Positions 17,078 to 25,309 of a stretch of DNA of 34,033 bases are shown one piece after another. The stretch comes from Candidatus Zhuqueibacterota bacterium 4484_87 (GTDB taxonomy: Bacteria > Zhuqueibacterota > Zhuqueibacteria > Thermofontimicrobiales > Thermofontimicrobiaceae). The position numbers and the translations under genes were made by a program. The notes below the pieces were generated by a model. The model was not told where the DNA came from and made no database searches. It saw nothing but the letters and a program-made list of their open reading frames with translations. The stretch is from the NCBI GenBank assembly GCA_002085355.1, contig NATN01000012.1, positions 1-34,033 of the forward strand. Direction: 5' to 3'. Position 1 is the first letter of the stretch; every line of letters starts with the position of its first letter.

Positions 17078-17704
17078 ATGCGTCAGGCAAAATTATTTTG
17101 GGGATGTGTGGTCATTTTTGAGATGTTGTTTCTCTTACTTGGCGGAACGCATCAAGCATGGACACAATCAGACTTTTCTGCAAAACCGCTGAACGTCATT
17201 TTTATTTCCAGCAAAATCGAAAATGCAGAAGCGATCAAAAATGCGGCGGATGAAGATGCCGTGACCGTAATCTACGATTTTGAAAATGCGACTTTACGGC
17301 AATTTAATTTGACGCTCCAGGAACTGGTGCAATGGAAAAAAAGGAAAATCGATCATCTGATGCTTTTTTGCCACGGTGCGCCGGGAACGATTATTTTAAC
17401 CGCGAAAGATATCATCAATGTAAAATCGCTGAAAAAACAAGCTGATGAATGGAAATTTTTCGGCAATATGTTCAACCGCGACGCCACCATTGACTTCTAC
17501 GGTAGCGAGATCGGCTGGGGGGAAGAAGGCAAGAAATTAGTGACTTCACTCTCGCAAATGACCGGTGCAAACGTTCGCGCGAGCATTAATCCGTCGGGCA
17601 ATATCCATGATGCTGACTGGAAATTGGAAATAAAGACCGGTGACAATAATTCCTCTTGCCCGATCAACTTTTCACAATTAGCTAAAACGCCCCTGTATTT
17701 TTAG
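17078..17704 (+). CDS. Secreted stand-alone DUF4347-like protein
   Basis: Signal peptide from ATG 17078 with upstream AAAGGGG; DHLMLFCHGAPGTIIL, TIDFYGSEIGWGEEGKKLVTSLSQMTGANVRAS, DADWKLEI match the DUF4347 pattern. Track start is 17024. Confidence 0.7.
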   Translation: MRQAKLFWGCVVIFEMLFLLLGGTHQAWTQSDFSAKPLNVIFISSKIENAEAIKNAADEDAVTVIYDFENATLRQFNLTLQELVQWKKRKIDHLMLFCHGAPGTIILTAKDIINVKSLKKQADEWKFFGNMFNRDATIDFYGSEIGWGEEGKKLVTSLSQMTGANVRASINPSGNIHDADWKLEIKTGDNNSSCPINFSQLAKTPLYF

Positions 17705-17710
17705 ATAAAT

Positions 17711-17780
17711 GGCGCTGGAAATCAGCGCCCGTCCATCGCCGCTGGTTGTCGCCCCTCTGCCAGCGGCTTGGACTTTTATT
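17711..17780 (+). terminator. Two tandem GC-rich hairpins, the second followed by TTTTATT
   Basis: GGCGCTG-gaaat-CAGCGCC (17711-17729) and GCCGCTGG-N14-CCAGCGGC (17738-17767), extended by GTCC/GGAC (17731-17734/17770-17773). Confidence 0.6.
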
Positions 17781-17826
17781 CATCTGATTGGTTAAAACAA
17801 AAAATACAGCAAATGAGAATGCAGCT

Positions 17827-19221
17827 ATGGAAAAGAACAATAACGATCCGAGGACAGTGCTTGTCGTTGATGACGACATAGTTGATCTGAAAATTATGGA
17901 GCGTTTTTTTTTAAACAAAAACTATCCACACTTGCTTGCCAAAAATGCTACTGATGGATTATCTCTGTTTCGCAAACATCATCCAAAAATCATTTTTATT
18001 GACCTGCTGCTGCCGGACATGAATGGCATTCAACTAATGGAACAAATTTTGGACGAAGATTCGGACGTTTCCATTGTCATCGCTACAGGTCATGCTTCTG
18101 TAGAAACCGCCGTAGAAGCGATCAAAAAAGGGGCGTGCGACTATATTACCAAGCCGATTGACATGACTCGACTGAATCTGCTCACAGAAAGGTTGATGAG
18201 ATCGCAGCAGGTTTTGATGGAAAAAATGCTTTTGCAGACCCGGCTCGATGAACTTTTCGGTTATCATAATTTTATTGGACAGAGTCCCGCGATAAAAAAT
18301 ATTATCAGAAAAATCGAACAAGCAGCACCCACGAGTTCCACCGTACTCATCACTGGCGAATCCGGAACAGGGAAAGAACTATGCGCCAATGCAATTCATC
18401 AGGCGAGTCCGAGAAAAAACAAGCCGTTTATCAAACTAAACTGCGCAGCCTTGCCTGAAAATATCATTGAAAGCGAGCTATTCGGTCACGAAAAAGGAGC
18501 GTTCACTACAGCCATTCAGAAAAGAATCGGCAAGTTTGAATTGGCAGATGGAGGCACCATTTTCTTAGATGAGATCGGCGAATTATCCCTGTCCATACAG
18601 GCAAAATTGTTGCGTGTACTGGAAAATCAGGAATTTGAAAGGATTGGTGGGAACGAGACAATCAGAGTTAACGTACGCCTACTCGCAGCGACCAACAGGA
18701 ACCTCAGTGAAGCTGTAGAAAACGGTCTTTTCCGCAAAGATCTGTTTTATCGGCTAAATGTCGTCAACATCCACATTCCGCCGTTAAGAGACAGGCGCGA
18801 AGATATTCCTTTGCTGTTGAGCCATTTTCTGAAACATTTCAGCGAGCAAATGAACAAGCCGATCAAATCCATTTCTCCTAAAGCACAGGCAATGCTTGCT
18901 TCTTATAGCTGGCCTGGAAATGTGCGGGAACTGGTAAACACCATCGAACGCGCTGTTGTGTTTTGTGAATCAAACACGCTTACGGAACAGGACTTGCCGG
19001 ACCAAATATCAGGGAAAAATTCACAGAGAGAGGATGGCACAGACATTCCCATTATGCCGTTAGCTCAGGTTGAAAAAAAATTGATAGAGAAAGTACTTCT
19101 GGAAACAAATTGGAATTTGCGTCGTGCTGCAAAAATTTTAGATATTCACCGAGGCACTCTGTACAGCAAAATTGAAAAACATGGCATTAACAAAAACAGC
19201 TTGCTGATGGTCATGAACTAA
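17827..19221 (+). CDS. NtrC-family sigma54-dependent response regulator (REC-AAA+-Fis HTH)
   Basis: VVDDD/FIDLLLPDMNG receiver, GESGTGKE Walker A, FGHEKGAFTTA, GGTIFLDEIGE Walker B, WPGNVREL, Fis-type C-terminus. Track start 17788; ATG 17827 is a possible start. Confidence 0.93.
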   Translation: MEKNNNDPRTVLVVDDDIVDLKIMERFFLNKNYPHLLAKNATDGLSLFRKHHPKIIFIDLLLPDMNGIQLMEQILDEDSDVSIVIATGHASVETAVEAIKKGACDYITKPIDMTRLNLLTERLMRSQQVLMEKMLLQTRLDELFGYHNFIGQSPAIKNIIRKIEQAAPTSSTVLITGESGTGKELCANAIHQASPRKNKPFIKLNCAALPENIIESELFGHEKGAFTTAIQKRIGKFELADGGTIFLDEIGELSLSIQAKLLRVLENQEFERIGGNETIRVNVRLLAATNRNLSEAVENGLFRKDLFYRLNVVNIHIPPLRDRREDIPLLLSHFLKHFSEQMNKPIKSISPKAQAMLASYSWPGNVRELVNTIERAVVFCESNTLTEQDLPDQISGKNSQREDGTDIPIMPLAQVEKKLIEKVLLETNWNLRRAAKILDIHRGTLYSKIEKHGINKNSLLMVMN

Positions 19222-19292
19222 ATTAACGGAGATTTTTTTCTCCGGAAAAATTTCTTTAAAATTACTTTCATCAAAGAACGAGGTGAATCATT

Positions 19293-19727
19293 ATGTCTCC
19301 TCAAATTGACAACCAAATCGCTGGCAAAAAGCCTGCAAAAAAGATGCTCATCATTGACGATTCTGAAGTCAATCGTTACTTGTTGGAGACAGTGCTTAGT
19401 CAGTTGGGCTACCAAGTAAGTTCTGCAGAGGATGGCAAGTCAGGACTGGATAAATTCAAACAAAACAGACCGTTCATTACATTTTTAGACATTGTTATGC
19501 CCGGAAAATCAGGAATGGAAATTTTGAGACAGATAAAACAAATTTCTCCGTCATCTATTGTCGTCATGGTGAGTTCATTTTCGAGCAAAGAAAATCTTTA
19601 CGAAGCGAAAAATGCTGGAGCTAATTGGTTCCTCGTCAAACCAATCACGGCGTCAAAAATAGAGGAATTAGTGGTTTATTTTGAAAAGAAAAGCATAGAG
19701 AAAAATCTAAAAATTGAGTCGGAGTAG
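19293..19727 (+). CDS. Single-domain response regulator receiver
   Basis: MLIIDDSEVNR, FLDIVMPGKSGMEIL, MVSSFSS, FLVKPIT. Confidence 0.88.
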   Translation: MSPQIDNQIAGKKPAKKMLIIDDSEVNRYLLETVLSQLGYQVSSAEDGKSGLDKFKQNRPFITFLDIVMPGKSGMEILRQIKQISPSSIVVMVSSFSSKENLYEAKNAGANWFLVKPITASKIEELVVYFEKKSIEKNLKIESE

Positions 19728-19729
19728 TT

Positions 19730-20074
19730 ATGATTTGCAAATCTTGTGGTGCTGAGAATAAAGACTGGGCGTCATATTGTACACAATGCGGATTGCCGCT
19801 TGGCGATGTGTGTCGTTGCTCCTTCGTTAACGAACCGGGTGACCTTTACTGCGGAGGCTGCGGCAAACCGTTGATGCCAAACGAAAATGATAATTTGAAA
19901 CGAAACCCGTCCAGCATGAATGTTGAATTTGGCAAAATGACACTTTCTGAATCCCAAATTAAAAAGCTCATAAGAGAAAGTTTGTTGATCAAAACAGATG
20001 ATGAAGAAAACATCAGTCAAAAGGACATCGATTTGATTTTTTCCATGGAAACAGAATCAGCTTCACAAGAGTGA
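19730..20074 (+). CDS. Small double zinc ribbon protein
   Basis: CKSCGAENKDWASYCTQCG and CRCSFVNEPGDLYCGGCG. Confidence 0.8.
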   Translation: MICKSCGAENKDWASYCTQCGLPLGDVCRCSFVNEPGDLYCGGCGKPLMPNENDNLKRNPSSMNVEFGKMTLSESQIKKLIRESLLIKTDDEENISQKDIDLIFSMETESASQE

Positions 20075-20111
20075 ACAGTATCATAAAATAGGCTATGCAC
20101 TGAGGACAAAT

Positions 20112-21803
20112 ATGGCATTTCAAGAAGATCAGATTTTCATTCAGGAATTGATAAAAAAAGGTCTACTGACAAAATCTCAAATTATTCAGTCGCAAAACTC
20201 TTTGCGGGAACTGCTTCAACGCGAGGGAATTGCTAAAGCGTTAATCACCCATTTCAAACTCGATGAAACCAAATTAGCGCAATCCATCGCTGAAATTTTT
20301 AACGTTCCTTTTTTGGAACAGGTAAACGGCCTCTCTCGAATAGATATTGAGGAATTGCAAACAGTTAATACCCCGTCAGATTTTCGCTTCATTCCTGTAT
20401 TAGATGATATCAACGAAGTCACCATAGCCATCAAAGATCCGCCATATCAAAAATTAATTGAATTTCTCAAAAAGGCAACTGACAAACACATTATTCCCAT
20501 CATCTTAAAGGAATCGGACTACGAATATCTGAACAATGAAAAAGTCGTCGAGAAAAAAGTTGACAAGCCGTTGAAAATTGATTTTGACAAGCTTGACGTC
20601 GAGAAACAAGGAAAAAAATGGGCGCTGACCGCAGAACAAAGCGGATCGCTGCCGCCGCCGAACAGCGTGCTTGACAGATTGTTAGAAACCGCCAGTGAGG
20701 CCAATGCGAGCGATATTCATCTGGAAATCACTTCTTCAAAAACAATGAACGTGAGATTTCGCCTTAATGGTGTGCTCCAGCGCGTTGTTACGCTGCCGAA
20801 TGCGTATGCGTCTTCGCTGCCCAAAATTGTCAAGCAAAGAGCTTCCATTGACAATTTTGAGAAAAAAAATGCGGCAGAAGGAAGTTTCTTCATGCAATTC
20901 GGAGGTGTTAAGACAAACTATCGCGTCAATATTATTCCCACTGCTTTCAATGAAAAAATTACGCTGCGCGTAATGAACGATCATCTCGACATCATCCGGT
21001 TGGAGCGTCTGGGACTTTCGTTGCATGATTTACGACGAATCCGCCGACTGTTGTCCCAGCCCAATGCAGTAATTCTTTTTTCCGGGGCAAGCGGAAGTGG
21101 CAAGACAACCACGCTGTACTCCGTATTGAACGAATTGAATCATTTCACGAAAAACATTACCACTGTCGAAATGCCGGTGGAAGCCCATTTGGAAGGAATC
21201 AACCAAATTTCCATCGATCAAAACTCTGCATTAAATTTTGAGAAAGCGATCAAAGCGACTTTCCATCATGACGTGGATGTCCTCGCTCTGGGGGAAATTC
21301 GCTCGAAAGAAGATGCTGAACTGCTTTTAGAAGCGGGATTATCAGGATTGACCGCTTTTGCCACAATACAAGCCTCAAATGCAATAAAAACTCTTTATCG
21401 TCTGAAGCATTTTGGCGTGGACATTGAACAATTCGCTTTGACCTTGCGAGGCATCGTCTCGCAGCGTTTTGTGCGCAAGGTGTGTCACTACTGTGGGCAA
21501 GAATATATTCCTGATGAAGAAATTCTGGCAAAAGCAGGATTGGAGAATCTACCAAAAGATATCAAATTGAAACGTGGAATTGGTTGCAAAAATTGTCTGG
21601 GGACAGGTTATCTGGGCAGGATGCCCATTTTTGAAGTGCTCATTTTTAACGACACAATCAGTTCGCTGCTTGCCCAAAATAGACCCTATCGCGAAATCTT
21701 TGCAGCCGCACTGCATGAAGGTTTCACAACAATGCGTTACGACGGACTTCGCAAAGCGCTGGCAGGAATCACCACGCTCAACGAAGTCCTTCGCGTCACA
21801 TGA
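20112..21803 (+). CDS. GspE/PilB-like ATPase with N-terminal MshEN-like region and degenerate catalytic boxes
   Basis: Walker A GASGSGKTTT intact; TVEMPVE replaces TVEDPVE, ALGEIRS replaces VGEIRD, ATIQASNA replaces STLHTNDA; CHYC...CKNC retained. Confidence 0.88.
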   Translation: MAFQEDQIFIQELIKKGLLTKSQIIQSQNSLRELLQREGIAKALITHFKLDETKLAQSIAEIFNVPFLEQVNGLSRIDIEELQTVNTPSDFRFIPVLDDINEVTIAIKDPPYQKLIEFLKKATDKHIIPIILKESDYEYLNNEKVVEKKVDKPLKIDFDKLDVEKQGKKWALTAEQSGSLPPPNSVLDRLLETASEANASDIHLEITSSKTMNVRFRLNGVLQRVVTLPNAYASSLPKIVKQRASIDNFEKKNAAEGSFFMQFGGVKTNYRVNIIPTAFNEKITLRVMNDHLDIIRLERLGLSLHDLRRIRRLLSQPNAVILFSGASGSGKTTTLYSVLNELNHFTKNITTVEMPVEAHLEGINQISIDQNSALNFEKAIKATFHHDVDVLALGEIRSKEDAELLLEAGLSGLTAFATIQASNAIKTLYRLKHFGVDIEQFALTLRGIVSQRFVRKVCHYCGQEYIPDEEILAKAGLENLPKDIKLKRGIGCKNCLGTGYLGRMPIFEVLIFNDTISSLLAQNRPYREIFAAALHEGFTTMRYDGLRKALAGITTLNEVLRVT

Positions 21804-21827
21804 TTTTTAAATCAATAAAAAATCTAT

Positions 21828-21880
21828 AAAAATGGGCTTATTCGTATCGTTTGAAAATATGATAGCCCATTTTTGTTTTC
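21828..21880. terminator. Bidirectional terminator-like hairpin between convergent genes
   Basis: 11-bp perfect inverted repeat AAAAATGGGCT (21828-21838) / AGCCCATTTTT (21864-21874) with T-rich flanks on both strands. Confidence 0.65.
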
Positions 21881-22380
21881 ACAATATCACTTATTTCGCC
21901 GACTTTCAACTTGCTCAAAGTGTTATCCAATTCAGCCATTAAGTCACCTTTGGTGACAACACCCAAATCACCGCCCTTTTTCGCGTTGGGGCCTATAGAA
22001 CGTTCTTTTGCCAGTTGTTTGAAATCCGCTCCGCCATCCAGCAATCCTTTGATTTCTTTAGCCTCTTCCTCTGTCTTCACCAAAATATGCAATGCACGAA
22101 TTGTGTAGCCTTTTATGCTGAATCGATCCGGACTGAGCGATGGTTTCCAGATATAACCAACAATTTGCACAGCAACCCAATTCCCCTGTTCGGCGAGCGC
22201 AATCACTCTTGTTCCCTGCGGCAGGCGACAAACAACAGAGCCATTTGGTGACAGACGTAAATTTTCAAAATCCGGCTTTACGTAAAGTTCATCGCCTTGT
22301 TGAATTTTAAGTTGCGCGAAAATATTACCACTCCCCAAGATCAAAATAAATATTAGCATTGCCAAAAAAACTTTTCTCAT
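21838..22380 (-). CDS. SH3-like domain plus parvulin-type (PpiC) peptidyl-prolyl isomerase, secreted
   Basis: Signal peptide MRKVFLAMLIFILILGSGNIFAQ; SH3-like middle; ALHILVKTEEEA...GGADFKQLA...KKGGDLGVV...GYHIFKRYE. Start at 22380 has upstream GGAGG; track start is 22419. Confidence 0.82.
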   Translation of the reverse strand: MRKVFLAMLIFILILGSGNIFAQLKIQQGDELYVKPDFENLRLSPNGSVVCRLPQGTRVIALAEQGNWVAVQIVGYIWKPSLSPDRFSIKGYTIRALHILVKTEEEAKEIKGLLDGGADFKQLAKERSIGPNAKKGGDLGVVTKGDLMAELDNTLSKLKVGEISDIVKTKMGYHIFKRYE

Positions 22381-22425
22381 ATTTCCACTCCTCCGGGTTA
22401 ATAGTCGCAAAATGCTCACTTTATT

Positions 22426-23343
22426 TCATCCTGCATTATCATTGAAACGCATAAATTTTAAAACGGTTTCCTGGTTAGGGACACCTTTTTGGCCTCCCAA
22501 TGTCTGACATTTTAGCGCTGCCGTTGCATTGGCAAATCGTAAATTTTTCTCCAAAGACAAACCATGAAGCAATCCGGCGATAAATGCGCCATGGAAAACA
22601 TCTCCGGCGCCGGTCGTGTCAACTACTTTCGTTTGAAACGCCGGTTGAAAAACAACGCCATTTTCATCGCCGCCGTAACTTCCTATCTCGCCGCATGTTA
22701 CAACAGCGGCTCGGGCGCCAAAATTGAGAAGTTTTCTGATTGCTTCTTCATAATCATCGGTTTGAAAAAATTGATGACAAAAACTGTGCGAAACAATCGG
22801 ATAATCCACAGCGCGCAAGAGTTGTTCCATGTCCTGGCGCGGGCTTCCGGCATCAAGTACAATCGATATTTGTTTCGATTTCGCCCATTCAACTATTTTC
22901 CACGTAGCTGCTGTATCTCTGCCGTCAATGAGCACGTAGGCGGCATCATCGATAAAATCAAAATTCATTTCTTCCGGTTTCACAGCCCTGTAGTGACTGC
23001 TATCGAGTACAATGGACTTTTTTCCGCTCGCTCCATCAATCCAGATAAAGGCTTTGTTCGTCGGCATGTTTTCGTCTCGAATCACGCCGGTTGTGTCGAT
23101 GCCTTTGGAACGGAAATTTTCCAAAACAAAATCACCGTCTGTATCAGTTCCGATTTTTCCGATAAAAGCGGTACGGAACCCCAAACGCGCTAAAGTCACC
23201 AGAGCGGTGGCGCATGGGCCTCCCCCCTGTTTCGAGAACTCCAGAGTTTCGGTTTTTTCATCCAAGTTCGGGTATCTCGGCACGAGGCACAAATAATCCG
23301 CGGCACAGATTCCAAACCCAACGCAGTCAAAAGATGTTTGCAT
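22426..23343 (-). CDS. PfkB-family carbohydrate kinase
   Basis: GGGPCATALVTLARLG and DTTGAGDVFHGAF signatures. Confidence 0.92.
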   Translation of the reverse strand: MQTSFDCVGFGICAADYLCLVPRYPNLDEKTETLEFSKQGGGPCATALVTLARLGFRTAFIGKIGTDTDGDFVLENFRSKGIDTTGVIRDENMPTNKAFIWIDGASGKKSIVLDSSHYRAVKPEEMNFDFIDDAAYVLIDGRDTAATWKIVEWAKSKQISIVLDAGSPRQDMEQLLRAVDYPIVSHSFCHQFFQTDDYEEAIRKLLNFGARAAVVTCGEIGSYGGDENGVVFQPAFQTKVVDTTGAGDVFHGAFIAGLLHGLSLEKNLRFANATAALKCQTLGGQKGVPNQETVLKFMRFNDNAG

Positions 23344-23373
23344 TATTTATCGTAACTTAAAAAATCATTTCAT

Positions 23374-25053
23374 TTACATAGATTCAATTTTCTTGTTCAC
23401 TATTTCCAGTACCTCACTTTGCAATTTTTCAGCTTCAGTGAGCAATTCATCAACGCGATATTTCATCTTTTCCACAAATTCGCTATCCTGAATACCAGGC
23501 AAATTAATTTTTACATTCAATCCAGCACCATATACAGCAGACCTTGCCATGAGCGCAGAAACTCCGGCGTCACTGGCGGCGTTATCATTTCCTTTCTCCG
23601 CAACAACTTTTGCCAGTTGCAAAACTTTTACTGAAAATTCCATCACGCTGAGCGGAACCTCGCAGGCAAATTTCGTGGCATTTTCAATAGCGTCATTGCG
23701 CAGCGCGATTTGTTCCTCTGTTTTTTTCTTCATGGAAAATGCAGCCATGAGCTGATTGAAAGCTTCAGTATCCCGATCAACGTTTCGGAGTAACTCGTCT
23801 TTGAGGTGCTGCGCTTCAACTGCTGTTTCATTCATTTCTTCCCAGACAGATTCATAGCTTTTTTTCCCTGAAGTGAGATTCGCAACCATTCCGCTCAGGG
23901 AAGACGCCAGCGCACCTGCCAGCGCAGACACGCTTCCTCCGCCTGGCGCCGGTGATTCTGAAGACAGCTCATTGGCAAAATCCCGCAAATCCATTTTTAC
24001 CAGCGGGCCCTTGGCCTCCCGCACCTGATATTCGATGATTTTTTTAGCAGGATCAAATTCACTCACATCGCGCAAGCCCATGGAAACCACGGCTGCCTCT
24101 ATCAAATCTTCTTCAGGCACCCCCGGAGATTTGCCTTGTTTCAGCAAATAATGTCTGCCAGCGTCAAGCATCGCTTGCAAAGGAATCAATCCCACTAATT
24201 CGCTGCCTGTAACCCGCAGACCACGTTTCTCCGCCTCTTCACAAACAACATCGAAAGCCAGATGCGGAGGCGTTATTTTGTAATTTATCAAATTCATGGA
24301 GACCTGTGCCTGGCTATATTCGTCGATGTACCAGCCCACAGCGCGGCAAGCCTGTAAACGCCCGGGAACTTTCACTGCTTTTCCATCCGCATCACGAATA
24401 ATTTTCCCTGCGGCATCGCGTTTAGCGCGTCCTGCCTCCCGAATAGTCAAGGCAATATCGTGTGCCAGCTTCCGGTCTCGTGTATTTAAATTGACATTGT
24501 AAGCGATCAAAAATTCTCGTGCCCCGATCACCGTGGCGCCGGATTTTTCATTAAAAATTGCTTCGCCAAAATCGGGCTTCCATTCCGGATCTTTCAGTTT
24601 TTCCGGCAAACCTTCGTACTCACCCTTGCGAATATCTGCCAGACTTTTTCTTTCGGGGCGCGTTGCTGCTTCTTCATACAGATAAACCGGAATGCCCAAT
24701 TCCGCCGCCACGCGCTCGCCTACCTCTTTTGCAATCTGAACGCAATCTTCCATGGTAACGCCGGAAACCGGCACAAACGGACAGACGTCTGTAGCGCCCA
24801 TGCGCGCGTGCTCGCCTTTGTGATGACGCATATCAATCAGCTCGGCTGCCTTCTTTATCGCCCGAAAAGCTGCCTCTTTCACCCCTTCCGGCGAACCAAT
24901 GAATGTTACTACGGTGCGATTGGTGTCCGCTCCGGGATCCACGTCTAAAAGTTTAACATCTTCAGTATCCCGAATCTCGTCCACAATCGCTTCAATAACC
25001 TGCAAGTTTTTACCTTCACTGAAATTTGGCACACATTCGACTAATTTTAACAT
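23374..25053 (-). CDS. ftcD: Bifunctional glutamate formimidoyltransferase / formimidoyltetrahydrofolate cyclodeaminase
   Basis: MLKLVECVPNFSEGKN N-terminal domain; C-terminal cyclodeaminase SPAPGGGSVSALAGALASSLSGMVANLT. Track start 25080; ATG 25053 has upstream GAGGAAA. Confidence 0.92.
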   Translation of the reverse strand: MLKLVECVPNFSEGKNLQVIEAIVDEIRDTEDVKLLDVDPGADTNRTVVTFIGSPEGVKEAAFRAIKKAAELIDMRHHKGEHARMGATDVCPFVPVSGVTMEDCVQIAKEVGERVAAELGIPVYLYEEAATRPERKSLADIRKGEYEGLPEKLKDPEWKPDFGEAIFNEKSGATVIGAREFLIAYNVNLNTRDRKLAHDIALTIREAGRAKRDAAGKIIRDADGKAVKVPGRLQACRAVGWYIDEYSQAQVSMNLINYKITPPHLAFDVVCEEAEKRGLRVTGSELVGLIPLQAMLDAGRHYLLKQGKSPGVPEEDLIEAAVVSMGLRDVSEFDPAKKIIEYQVREAKGPLVKMDLRDFANELSSESPAPGGGSVSALAGALASSLSGMVANLTSGKKSYESVWEEMNETAVEAQHLKDELLRNVDRDTEAFNQLMAAFSMKKKTEEQIALRNDAIENATKFACEVPLSVMEFSVKVLQLAKVVAEKGNDNAASDAGVSALMARSAVYGAGLNVKINLPGIQDSEFVEKMKYRVDELLTEAEKLQSEVLEIVNKKIESM

Positions 25054-25309
25054 AGTTTTTTCCTCATCATTTTCAAACAATTTTTTGCATTTTTCTCAAC
25101 TTGGAAAACCCATTTTTTCAGAGCCGCTGAAACGATTCAAGCGAAGATCGTCGTAATCAAGTACACGTAAAACAAATTCGAGAGACCACACAAGCAAACT
25201 ATTTTAAAACCAATACAATAAATATCCGAAAAATCACCCGCGATTATCAATTTTCATTCCGCAATCAAAAAAATGAAAATTCGTTTCGATTAAATCTGAC
25301 CGACAAAAT

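Noticed and set aside
19227-19244. CGGAGA-TTTTTT-TCTCCG hairpin after the NtrC-type gene
   Set aside because: Short 6-bp stem with no downstream U-tract; too weak to call a terminator.
22564-23193. 209-aa + strand ORF opposite the PfkB kinase
   Set aside because: Shadow ORF; the - strand carries clear PfkB signatures.
25249-25281. AATTTTCATT/AATGAAAATT inverted repeat between the M24 peptidase and ftcD genes
   Set aside because: Perfect 10-bp repeat but AT-only-rich and no clear U-tract; may be chance or a weak terminator.
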